Under the pieces are notes generated by a model. It was given only the letters and a program-made list of their open reading frames with translations, did no database searches and had not been told where the DNA came from. Both the position numbers and the translations under genes were made by a program. Of a stretch of 64,000 bases of DNA, positions 35,804-44,129 are shown one piece after another. The stretch's first letter is position 1. Every line of letters starts with the position of its first letter. Source of the stretch: Persicobacter psychrovividus (GTDB taxonomy: Bacteria; Bacteroidota; Bacteroidia; Cytophagales; Cyclobacteriaceae); contig NZ_AP025293.1 of assembly GCF_036492425.1 (NCBI RefSeq), positions 372,001-436,000 of the forward strand, written 5' to 3'.

Positions 35804-38800
35804 ATGAATAAATTCATCTCCCCAGACTGTATTCAGCAAATTAAGACCGTTGCAGCAACGCACGAGGTTATTCAAGATTTCATCCCTCTAAAGAGCAAAG
35901 GCGCACATTATGAGGCATGTTGTCCATTCCACAAAGAAAAGACACCCAGTTTCAAAATTCACCCAAAGCGGAATAGTTATAAATGTTTTGGCTGCGGGGC
36001 ATCAGGTGATGCTATTGAGTTTTTGCGCAAACACCAAAAACTTGATTTCACGGAAGCCATTGAATATTTAGGCAACAAATACGGCCTGAGTATTGAATAT
36101 GAACAATTAAGCGCAGCACAAGAAAGAGAGATCCGTGAAATCAGAGATCGCAAATCAGCTATCGGGAAGGTACTCTCAGCCACAATAGAAGAAGCAAGTT
36201 TAAACGATTTACCTCCAGAATTTTTAGGTCGAAAATATACTGAAAGTGCTCTCAAGGCGGCAAAAATTGGTTTCTTGATCTCACCTCCCTCCGCTCAAAT
36301 TGACAAATTAAACTTAAAAGGCACAGACCTCCTTAATCCCGCTGGCAAATTCCGATTTGCTAACCGAATTTGTTTCCCAATTTTTGACTTAACTGGCTCA
36401 GTGATCGCTATTAGCGGTAGAGCGATTGGGCAACAAAAACCTAAATACCTGCACTCTGGTGCTCAAGTATGGGATAAAAAGAATGCACTATACGGCATCC
36501 ATGTCGCCCACCAGTTTATTGGAAAACAGAAAGGTAAAGAAGACACCCTCTATTTGTGCGAAGGACCTACTGATGTGCTTCGTATGTGGAGCCAAGGCCT
36601 TTGGAACACATGTGCGTTATTAGGTACTCACCTACATGAGGGTCAAATTTCTTTAATCAAGAAACTAACCGAAAACATTTGTTATATAGCTGATAACGAT
36701 GGTGAAACTGGCCGAAAGGCAATTGATAAAATCGCTCGAAAAGCAATAGGCAAAGGGTTAAATGTATCGGTACTCGTACCCGAATATGGAGATCCAGACG
36801 AATATCTCGCTACCCTTACCCAGGATGAAGCACTGGGCTTTATTCAGACAAAACAGCCCTATATAGAAGACTACCTTCTAACACCCTTACTGCTTGAGAT
36901 CAAAGAAAAAGGCCCAATATTCGAAGCTGAACAGGTTGAGCAACTTGGCGCGTTAATATTGTCGATTCCCGACGATACAAAACGAATGGCTTATTATGAA
37001 TTAGTGTCAAGCCGATGGAAATTATTCCGCAATCAAATTAAGCTCCCCAAAAACGTCAAGCTCCCTGTAAATCATCATAGTCTTTCCGAAGAAAACCTCC
37101 AATCCTACATGAAAGATGATTTCTATGTAGAAAATGGCTACATCATGACATTAACCAATCAGGGCGTAAAACGGGTAGCCAATTTCACCTTTAAAGTAAA
37201 GTATTTCCTTGAGCATGAAAGTGAACAAAACAGAATTCTGTTACAAATAAAAACCTGCGAACATCGAAATTTTCTATTGATGGCCTTAGCAACGGACCTA
37301 TCAACACTTAACTCTTTTAAAAAACTAATTTCCAATAGATTAGGTGTTATTTGGCTTGGGACTAATGCCACTGAATCTATATTCCAGGCCTATAAAGCCA
37401 AGGCCATGAAGGAAGCAAAAACAGCTTACCAACTGGAAACCATAGGCCGAAATGCTCAAAGGGATTTTTGGGTTTGGGGAAATGGGATCACTAAGGCAGG
37501 ACGCTTTTATCCGTGCCAAAACAATGGAATAATTGAATTGGAAGCAGAGCAGTTTTATTTTCCGTGGGCAATTCAAGCCAATAGCTATGTGGAAGATGTT
37601 CAAGTATCTGGTTATCGGTCCGCAATGGTTTATCGCTATGCTGAACAGTGCCCAATTTCTTTGGAATACTTCTTTGAGCTTTTCTTTGCGGTCCATCAAC
37701 GAAAAGCGCCCTTCCTCATCCTGTTTTACCTGGCTTCATTGTTTTGGCGAGATATTTATCAGATGTATCAATATTTCCCATTGCTATTTCTTTATGGAGT
37801 AGCCGGATCGGGGAAGTCTAATGGAGCGAGGAGCCTACAGTATATGTTCGGTGGAATTCCTCAAGCAGACGGCATAAACATACCCTCGGGTGGAACCACA
37901 AAAGGCATACAACGCTTAATGGCATCAGTATCGAATATCCCCACCTATTTGAGCGAATATAACCAGAATCTACCAAAGCAAACCATTGAGTTTCTTAAAT
38001 CATTGGCTGATGGAGCAAGTGATGCACGGGGGAAATTCACCAACGATAACCAAACGGTTTCATCACAAGCAAAAAGTAGCACGATCATTACCGGTAATGA
38101 TTTGCCGACCAACAACCTGCCGCTAATGTCCCGCTGTCTGATCTTAACTTACAATAAGTCAGAAGCTAAACAATGGAATGATGAAAAATTCGAAGAGCTA
38201 AATGAGCTGTTACAAACCAAAAGTATGAGCCACTTGACCAATCAACTACTGTCCTTACAGCCTACCGTTACCGCTAATTACAAGAAAGTCCGGGCTTCTG
38301 TTAAGGAGAAAATCCGTCTTTCTGCTCAAAACAAGGGCGTTAAGCTTGAAGCCCGTGATTATAATAATATCACCCCTTTCTTAACCATATTCGAATTGGC
38401 TAAAATCAGCTACCCCATTCTTACAAAATATATTGATGAGGAAGGCATTTACGAGCAGTACCTTGAGGTATTCAGCCATAATAATGAGCTTTATAAAGAA
38501 CAGGATTTGGTCATTGATTTTCTACTAACCATCAGAAACAGTACAGATTTTAAACAAGGCATACATTATGATTTCACAAACCAGGATAACGGCCACCTAT
38601 ATTTTTACTTTAAACTAAGGGAAACTTACAAAGACATTTATCAAAAGGAAAGTTACCGGACGGGTGAGCCGACGAAATCTCAGCATAATATTAAGGAGGC
38701 CATTTTAGAGCATCCATCTTTTCACAGCTACGAGCCCAAGAATCTACGCTATGATAAGCTAAGGAAGCGTTCATCTGGCTTTCTGCTCGATTATGTGAAG

Positions 38801-38890
38801 TTATATTATGAATATGATATTATCATTCCTGATGGTGATAATCGGATAGAAGAAATAAATCAAATTCCTATTACTCACATGCGCGCGTAA
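35804..38890 (+). CDS. Primase-helicase (CHC2 zinc finger, Toprim, C-terminal NTPase)
   Basis: This 1028-aa protein is a replication primase-helicase. A CHC2 zinc finger is seen as C-x2-H-x17-C-x2-C (Cys40, His43, Cys61, Cys64; CPFHKEKTPSF and YKCFGCGASGDAIEFL). A Toprim domain follows, with LYLCEGPTDVLRMW and YIADNDGETGRKA. After a central linker comes an ATPase with Walker A GVAGSGKSN near residue 664 and the downstream TIITGNDLPTNNLPLMSRC, typical of D5-like or DUF927-like helicases of mobile elements. It would lay primers and unwind the element origin. I prefer the ATG at 35804; an in-frame start at 35774 adds ten residues. No DNA polymerase gene is seen, so the host polymerase is probably used. 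Confidence 0.92.
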   Translation: MNKFISPDCIQQIKTVAATHEVIQDFIPLKSKGAHYEACCPFHKEKTPSFKIHPKRNSYKCFGCGASGDAIEFLRKHQKLDFTEAIEYLGNKYGLSIEYEQLSAAQEREIREIRDRKSAIGKVLSATIEEASLNDLPPEFLGRKYTESALKAAKIGFLISPPSAQIDKLNLKGTDLLNPAGKFRFANRICFPIFDLTGSVIAISGRAIGQQKPKYLHSGAQVWDKKNALYGIHVAHQFIGKQKGKEDTLYLCEGPTDVLRMWSQGLWNTCALLGTHLHEGQISLIKKLTENICYIADNDGETGRKAIDKIARKAIGKGLNVSVLVPEYGDPDEYLATLTQDEALGFIQTKQPYIEDYLLTPLLLEIKEKGPIFEAEQVEQLGALILSIPDDTKRMAYYELVSSRWKLFRNQIKLPKNVKLPVNHHSLSEENLQSYMKDDFYVENGYIMTLTNQGVKRVANFTFKVKYFLEHESEQNRILLQIKTCEHRNFLLMALATDLSTLNSFKKLISNRLGVIWLGTNATESIFQAYKAKAMKEAKTAYQLETIGRNAQRDFWVWGNGITKAGRFYPCQNNGIIELEAEQFYFPWAIQANSYVEDVQVSGYRSAMVYRYAEQCPISLEYFFELFFAVHQRKAPFLILFYLASLFWRDIYQMYQYFPLLFLYGVAGSGKSNGARSLQYMFGGIPQADGINIPSGGTTKGIQRLMASVSNIPTYLSEYNQNLPKQTIEFLKSLADGASDARGKFTNDNQTVSSQAKSSTIITGNDLPTNNLPLMSRCLILTYNKSEAKQWNDEKFEELNELLQTKSMSHLTNQLLSLQPTVTANYKKVRASVKEKIRLSAQNKGVKLEARDYNNITPFLTIFELAKISYPILTKYIDEEGIYEQYLEVFSHNNELYKEQDLVIDFLLTIRNSTDFKQGIHYDFTNQDNGHLYFYFKLRETYKDIYQKESYRTGEPTKSQHNIKEAILEHPSFHSYEPKNLRYDKLRKRSSGFLLDYVKLYYEYDIIIPDGDNRIEEINQIPITHMRA

Positions 38891-38985
38891 AAGTCACCTA
38901 TTTCCTCAACACCTAAATTCACCCCTCAATACCACCCTATTTATTATTATAATACAATTAAAGTTATAATTATGTAATTATATAG

Positions 38986-39047
38986 TGAGGGAAACATGAG
39001 GAAAAAGTAGCTAAAACTGAGGAAACGAGTGAGGAAATGAGGAAACA
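38986..39047 (+). repeat. TGAGGAAA direct repeats upstream of the par operon
   Basis: Five copies of TGAGG(G)AAA start at 38986, 38997, 39018, 39030 and 39038, spaced mostly near one or two helical turns. They precede and overlap the start of the small gene leading into parA/parB. They could bind a ParB, Rep or repressor protein. Confidence 0.6.
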
Positions 39048-39546
39048 CAAAATTAACCAACCCAATAAACCACCTACTAAAATGGATTATTACAAAAGAG
39101 CCGCAGTCGTGAAGGTCGAAGGTATCTTCACTGACTTCATTGATGTCCCACATGACAAAGTAACTTATCATCCGCTATTCAATTTACTGATGGAAAATCA
39201 GGTGCCACCGGAATCAGTGGTTCAGGTACAGCTGGTCGAGGACCTACACGTCGATCAGCAGGAAAATGAGGAACCAAATTATAGCTTTGAAAGTGAATAC
39301 CCAATCATTAAATACCGGTATCGTTACCACCTTCATGCGAATGGTGAGATCAATGGTGATTTGATGTTGGTTGATGATTACGATATGATTATTCTGAACA
39401 GGTACACCGGGGAAATATCCCACAAGATCTCACCGAAGGCAATTATGGGATTTATTAATGAGCAAATGAATCTTGGAAAAACAATGACAGGCAAAGTCCT
39501 TGGTTTTGGACTCAACTCAAATTCGAACTTTGATATAAAAGATTAA
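39037..39546 (+). CDS. Element protein, paralogue of the next gene
   Basis: The 169-aa product has no recognised domain. Its start lies in the repeat array; an alternative ATG at 39082 would give MDYYKRAAVV. The central VVQVQLVEDLHVDQQENEEP matches IIRFDLVEHLTVDHDDNCN in the following gene, so the two are diverged paralogues sharing a small alpha/beta domain. They directly precede parA, suggesting a role in replication or partition. Function is unknown. Confidence 0.6.
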   Translation: MRKHKINQPNKPPTKMDYYKRAAVVKVEGIFTDFIDVPHDKVTYHPLFNLLMENQVPPESVVQVQLVEDLHVDQQENEEPNYSFESEYPIIKYRYRYHLHANGEINGDLMLVDDYDMIILNRYTGEISHKISPKAIMGFINEQMNLGKTMTGKVLGFGLNSNSNFDIKD

Positions 39547-39570
39547 CCCTAACCTCAAACCAACCCAAAT

Positions 39571-39909
39571 ATGCAGTATTTAGAATTTGCCATTATCATG
39601 TTCATTAATAACAAACTGGAGGGGGGTTATCCCGCCCCTGAATCCGATGTGGTTATGCCGTATATTTTAAGTTTGGCGAAAAACTACAACAACTTTTGTC
39701 ATGGCGATATAATCAGGTTCGATTTGGTTGAGCACCTGACCGTTGATCACGATGATAATTGTAATTATGATTTCGTGGAAAGTGTGGACTTTATCATATT
39801 CATCGGAAGGAAAAAAGGCATGGTTCTACCATTCAATTTGGACAATATCAAATTAGACGACCTGTATCAAAACATTAACAACATTTCAGCACCAAAAGAA
39901 GACATATAA
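39571..39909 (+). CDS. Element protein preceding ParA
   Basis: The 112-aa protein shares the DLVEHLTVD-type core with the preceding gene. It begins with a predicted strand-helix (YLEFAIIMFINNKLEGGY) and its last base overlaps the ParA start, showing translational coupling. Not recognised beyond this. Confidence 0.6.
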   Translation: MQYLEFAIIMFINNKLEGGYPAPESDVVMPYILSLAKNYNNFCHGDIIRFDLVEHLTVDHDDNCNYDFVESVDFIIFIGRKKGMVLPFNLDNIKLDDLYQNINNISAPKEDI

Positions 39910-40556
39910 TGATTATCACATTCGCAAATAACAAAGGAGGCGTCGGTAAGACCTCCATTTTGGCCATGACCGCCGCCGCTATGTTCTACCTCCAAAACCG
40001 CAAGGTCGCTATACTGGACACCGATCCGCAACAAAGCATATCGGTCCTCTCGAAATTCAGCAGCCGCAAGCATCCGGAGGTTTTCACAATTAACCGCAAG
40101 ACGAGTAATGATGAGTTGATTGACTTGATCTTGGATTTGAAAAGCCGTTTTGATGATGTGTTGGTCGATACTTCCGGCTATGCCGAATCGGAGGTGAACC
40201 GTATCGTTTTGTCGCTGACCGACATTACGATCGTGCCGACGATCTGCACCACTCTTGACTTTGCTGCCACTGCCGATTTCATTCAATCCCTGAATTATGT
40301 TCACAATTTGCGCAAGCAATACGGCGAAACGCCGATGCAGATTTTTGTGTTGGCGAACAAAGTTCGAGGGCGAGTCAAGCACGAAGCACTGGTCAAAAAT
40401 TTCGATGCTCAATTCTTAGGTGAAGGCATCAAACAGCATGTGAAGTTTGAAGAGGTGAGCTTAGACCGCATAGCCATTGACATGATAAAGTCCGGTTTTC
40501 AATCCTACATAGAGGACCTTAACCAAGTGATCGAACCAAAAGCAGTAGCCCTATGA
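39909..40556 (+). CDS. parA: ParA-family partition ATPase
   Basis: The 215-aa protein is a ParA/MinD-type P-loop ATPase. It has the deviant Walker A NNKGGVGKTS at residues 7-16, KVAILDTDPQQS (switch I/A' region) and a Walker-B-like DDVLVDTSGYAES. ParA moves DNA-ParB complexes in segregation of plasmids or phage-plasmids. It is short because it lacks an N-terminal DNA-binding domain. It overlaps the ParB-like gene by 4 bp, so the two are coupled. The symbol is by family only. Confidence 0.9.
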   Translation: MIITFANNKGGVGKTSILAMTAAAMFYLQNRKVAILDTDPQQSISVLSKFSSRKHPEVFTINRKTSNDELIDLILDLKSRFDDVLVDTSGYAESEVNRIVLSLTDITIVPTICTTLDFAATADFIQSLNYVHNLRKQYGETPMQIFVLANKVRGRVKHEALVKNFDAQFLGEGIKQHVKFEEVSLDRIAIDMIKSGFQSYIEDLNQVIEPKAVAL

Positions 40557-41374
40557 ATTTTCTCGAACAAGTCAAACAAGGTACCGGAAGCGTTTTTGCC
40601 CACCACGAGCAAGACCAAAATCCTTATGTAATTTATCATTCCACGCAGGACATCAGCGTTCATCCTGACTTCGAAGCCTACATTCAGAAGCCAACGCCGG
40701 AGGAACAACAACGCCTCAAAGAAAGCATTCAAGCCGAAGGCGTGCGTGATCCGCTGGTGGTTTGGCTACATGAAGGCGAAAAAATCCTACTCGACGGACA
40801 CAACCGATTGGGCATTATTAAAGCTCTCGATTTGGATCGGTTCCCCACGGTGGAGAAACATTTTAGCAATGTTGATGAGGCAAAAGAATGGATGCTTATC
40901 AATCAGTTAGGTCGCCGAAATTTGAACAGCAAACAGATGAAATATTATCGGGGATTGTTGTATAATCGGATGAAGAATGAGAACGGAGGTATCAGACGAG
41001 GGGCAAATTTCAGTGGGAAAAATTTACCCACTGAAAAAAGAGTGTCTGAATATATAGCCCAAGAGCACGGAGTTTCAGAGAAAACGGTAAGGAATGATGC
41101 TTTGTACCAAATCGGACTGGATAAATTAGAAGCCCAGGAAGCCGGTGCAAAGGAGGCTATTCTGTTAGGCTTCCGGAAGCTATCTGATGCAAAAGTGATT
41201 GCCTTTGCCAAAGATCAACCACTTAGCGCTCCCCAAAAGAAGGAATCAAAGTCCGTTTCCAAATTGCCTACCCAAAGTGATATTGAGAAAGCCATTGAAT
41301 TACTAATGTTGGCGAAGCAAGAGCAGTATATCACCCAACCGCAGCTTCAAAGACTTGCGCAGATTATTGAATAA
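40553..41374 (+). CDS. parB: ParB/sulfiredoxin-fold partition protein
   Basis: The 273-aa protein has a ParB N-terminal nuclease-like domain: RLKESIQAEGVRDPLVVW, then ILLDGHNRLGIIKAL with the conserved DGHNR. A helical DNA-binding part (EYIAQEHGVSEKTVRNDALY) follows, and a C-terminal dimerisation helix (IEKAIELLMLAKQEQYI). ParB binds centromere-like repeats and works with the ParA encoded immediately upstream. The repeat arrays at 38986 and 43493 are candidate sites. It could instead be a related ParB-like regulator. Confidence 0.88.
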   Translation: MNFLEQVKQGTGSVFAHHEQDQNPYVIYHSTQDISVHPDFEAYIQKPTPEEQQRLKESIQAEGVRDPLVVWLHEGEKILLDGHNRLGIIKALDLDRFPTVEKHFSNVDEAKEWMLINQLGRRNLNSKQMKYYRGLLYNRMKNENGGIRRGANFSGKNLPTEKRVSEYIAQEHGVSEKTVRNDALYQIGLDKLEAQEAGAKEAILLGFRKLSDAKVIAFAKDQPLSAPQKKESKSVSKLPTQSDIEKAIELLMLAKQEQYITQPQLQRLAQIIE

Positions 41375-41569
41375 TAGTGGATAGAAAGATAGGGCTTTAT
41401 ACCCCTTTTTACCCTATATTTAGTGTGGTTACTTTTTTGAAACGGATTGAAAAGTAGTTCTAAACTGGGATGTTATTCTATTTTGAAAAAGGCTACCTAC
41501 AAGACAGTTATTTGTTGGGTATTTAAAGGCTGCTTTTTAACCAACTACACTTTTTTAAATTTTTACATT

Positions 41570-43423
41570 ATGAAATCAAGCAATAGAGGAAATAAACTAA
41601 AAAGTAAAAAAGAGTTTAAGCCAAGGTATAAAAAATGCCCAAAATGTGGGACTTTTTTTTTAGGGGCATTAGCTGATCATGAAAGAGAGGGATGTAAAAA
41701 CAAACCAAATCCAAAAGCTCATATTAAAGGTCAAAAAGTACGCTGGGAAAATGTGTGTAACCAAAATGGAAAGCGATACACCTCCAAAATAGTGATACCA
41801 TTCGAGGAAATTCGTGTTTTACCAAAATTATTCATCTTCAAGTCAAAAGAATACACCTATGGCGTCGAGTTTGACCCTATCCTATTCTATGAAAGTCCAT
41901 ATAAAATAGGGGCATTCGGGGAGCTAAAAAGGAATAGAAAGTACGAGCCTTTGACAGTCTACTTTGAAGGAACTGAAATAGTATATATTCATGGCGGTAT
42001 AAACAAATATATTTACATCCCTATTTACTTAATGCCAAACCCAAATAAAAGTATCATTAACCAAACTAAAGTAAGTGCAGACATAAAATTATCATCAATA
42101 ACTGCATCTCCAAATAAAGACTTAGGCTTTAGGCATAATAATAAGTTGTTTTTATTACTCTCAGATGAGAGTAATCAACATCATATTAAATATCTAAAAA
42201 GTAATTGTTTTATATTTGGAGGGAAAAATAAATTCAACACCATCCAAAAAATAGCACCTCTCACTGATAAAAAAGTTTTTTCAGCCTGCTTTGATAACTT
42301 TAGAAACATCTTAAACTATGTTCTTTTCCCTGAGCCACATGATGTTGTAAAAGATAAAATCTTTAAAATTCAAGAAGAAGAAAATAGACAGCAAGAAAAT
42401 AAGAAAAAGAAAAGGGACCGTAAAGCACTTAAACGCCAAGTTTCCTACGCCATAAAAGTATTTCGAGAGCTGAATAAAGAGCAGATGCAGATTAATCGAT
42501 TCAGTGACATAATGACAGATAGATTTTGTTTGTTTGATATAGAATTTTTTAAGCAGTCGAATCAATTTAACATTTCTGATAGTCAAATTTCAATAATTGA
42601 AAAAAAGAACCAAATAGCACATGACAGGGCAAAAATTGTGCAACCTAAAGCATCTAATTTTCATGTAAAAAAAATAACTACCTTTGAAACTCAAACTTAC
42701 TGTTTCTTATGGAAAAATATTGAGTTTAGACCCCAATACATAAAATTAATAAACGAAGAGAAAATCTTAACGCACCACCATCCCCAAAGCAGAATAGAAT
42801 ATAATTTAATAAAGGGAATCCTTGAGCGTGAAAGTACAGATCCAATTAAGGTGTCCATTCAAAACAATAAGATTATTTCTGTTGAAAACTTAGACTTCTT
42901 CACTAACTATATCAAGGTCTGCCCCTCTCAAAGTACGGATCTGTTTATTGATGTCCTTGATAATATTGCAGGATCTAACTCGCAGTTTTCCATGAATAAT
43001 ATTGATAAGGAGATATTACCATGTATTGACATTTTAATCAAAAAGCAATCATTGGATTATCCAATCTTATTTGTTAATGAGCGAGGTAATGTAGTCGGGG
43101 GTAATACTTTTACGCCAGGCTTTTTATTTACAATTAAGGAAGGTGATGATCAAATAACAGTCATTTGGGAAAGCTCAAAAATCAATAAAGCCACTTACCT
43201 GTTCACTACCAGTACATCGGACTATGAAGAAACTGTAAGTACTTTAGGGGGATTTATTGAAGAACAAGAGGAACTTAAAAGATCTACTTTAACTAATTGG
43301 GTCTCAAGAACCAAATATGATAACCCACTTGGCGTACGTGCAAAAATTCTTCATGCCGGCTTGAGACAGTGGCAAGCTGACTTGGAAGATGAATTAAATA
43401 GAATGAAGCTATATAGGTTGTAA
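41570..43423 (+). CDS. Zinc-ribbon protein of unknown function, cargo
   Basis: I do not recognise this 617-aa protein. Near its N-terminus it has a short zinc-finger-like motif, KKCPKCGTFFLGALADHERE followed by Cys. It then has about 250 residues of mixed beta character, a highly charged Lys/Gln-rich coiled-coil segment (EEENRQQENKKKKRDRK), and a C-terminal part of unclear fold. The start at 41570 is chosen over an in-frame TTG further upstream. It is clearly more AT-rich than the par genes and lies between the ParB-like gene and the iteron array, as expected for acquired cargo. A nucleic-acid-related or defence role is possible but speculative. Confidence 0.65.
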   Translation: MKSSNRGNKLKSKKEFKPRYKKCPKCGTFFLGALADHEREGCKNKPNPKAHIKGQKVRWENVCNQNGKRYTSKIVIPFEEIRVLPKLFIFKSKEYTYGVEFDPILFYESPYKIGAFGELKRNRKYEPLTVYFEGTEIVYIHGGINKYIYIPIYLMPNPNKSIINQTKVSADIKLSSITASPNKDLGFRHNNKLFLLLSDESNQHHIKYLKSNCFIFGGKNKFNTIQKIAPLTDKKVFSACFDNFRNILNYVLFPEPHDVVKDKIFKIQEEENRQQENKKKKRDRKALKRQVSYAIKVFRELNKEQMQINRFSDIMTDRFCLFDIEFFKQSNQFNISDSQISIIEKKNQIAHDRAKIVQPKASNFHVKKITTFETQTYCFLWKNIEFRPQYIKLINEEKILTHHHPQSRIEYNLIKGILERESTDPIKVSIQNNKIISVENLDFFTNYIKVCPSQSTDLFIDVLDNIAGSNSQFSMNNIDKEILPCIDILIKKQSLDYPILFVNERGNVVGGNTFTPGFLFTIKEGDDQITVIWESSKINKATYLFTTSTSDYEETVSTLGGFIEEQEELKRSTLTNWVSRTKYDNPLGVRAKILHAGLRQWQADLEDELNRMKLYRL

Positions 43424-43458
43424 GTATTCTGTTAATTTGTTACAGACATAATTTATCA

Positions 43459-43482
43459 AAGGGGCATAATGCTCCTTTTTTC
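43459..43482 (+). terminator. Rho-independent terminator
   Basis: AAGGGGC pairs with GCTCCTT (one G-U) around a 5-nt loop, followed by T residues. It ends the zinc-ribbon gene and precedes the iteron array. Confidence 0.75.
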
Positions 43483-43492
43483 TTTCAAAAAA

Positions 43493-43597
43493 GCAGGGCG
43501 AAAGTACTATGAAAGTACTATCAAAGCTGTATCAAAGTACCCTAAAAGCACTATGAAAGTGGTATAAAGCTCTATTGAAGTGCCCTGCAAGACCTAT
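43493..43597. repeat. Eight to nine tandem 11-bp iterons bracketed by an inverted repeat
   Basis: Units at 43500, 43511, 43522, 43533, 43544, 43555, 43566 (10 nt), 43576 and 43587 follow the consensus GAAAGTACTAT (for example CAAAGCTGTAT, GAAAGTGGTAT, GCAAGACCTAT). The array is bracketed by GCAGGGC at 43493-43499 and GCCCTGC at 43582-43588. Helically phased direct repeats are typical for origins (Rep binding) or parS-like centromeres. It is the strongest origin/centromere candidate in the window. Confidence 0.8.
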
Positions 43598-43666
43598 ATA
43601 GCGCATTTTACATACATCCTGACCGCCTTTTTTTTGTATTTTACTTCAACACAAAACCCCACACCT

Positions 43667-43903
43667 ATGAACCTCAAATGCCGCACCATGTATAAGCAAG
43701 ATGTTGCTAACATTATTTTTGGACACGCCGCCTCAGCATCCGCATCCATGCAAGCGTTGAGGCGAGAGATTAAACGGTGCAGGGAATTACGGCAGAAGTT
43801 GAAGAGCCTATCATCGAATGATCGGGTGCATTATTACAATGCGCAGCAGGTGCAGTTGCTGTTTGAGCATTTTGGAATCAACACTGAGGATGCTTTGTTT
43901 TGA
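43667..43903 (+). CDS. Small element protein, possibly regulatory
   Basis: The 78-aa protein starts MNLKCRTMYKQD at 43667; an in-frame start at 43580 would add a hydrophobic stretch and overlap the repeats. The protein has a Lys/Arg-rich helix (ALRREIKRCRELRQKLKSL) and a C-terminal helix. No family is recognised. It lies directly beside the iteron array, so it may act there. Confidence 0.5.
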   Translation: MNLKCRTMYKQDVANIIFGHAASASASMQALRREIKRCRELRQKLKSLSSNDRVHYYNAQQVQLLFEHFGINTEDALF

Positions 43904-44129
43904 TGTTTATGAGCTTTATCCTAATGCAAAAAGTCCTCGAAGGTACATTTGGACAGCTCCCGTATAAATCACCCGCCCACTACCAACAGCAGATATTTCC
44001 GTATCAACAGCTAAATTTAAGGACATAAAGGTTACTTTCTGGATTAATAATAAATATATTGAAAATTATTACTGGTCAATCAAAAAATACTAAAAGGGTG
44101 ATTGGCTTTTTTAAAAAACATCAAAACCT

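Noticed and set aside
35000-36000. tRNA gene or att site at the left edge of the element
   Set aside because: No tRNA-like sequence and no matching direct repeat at the other side was found by eye.
43460-43600. CRISPR array at the 11-bp repeats
   Set aside because: The repeats are contiguous with no spacers and far too short for CRISPR.
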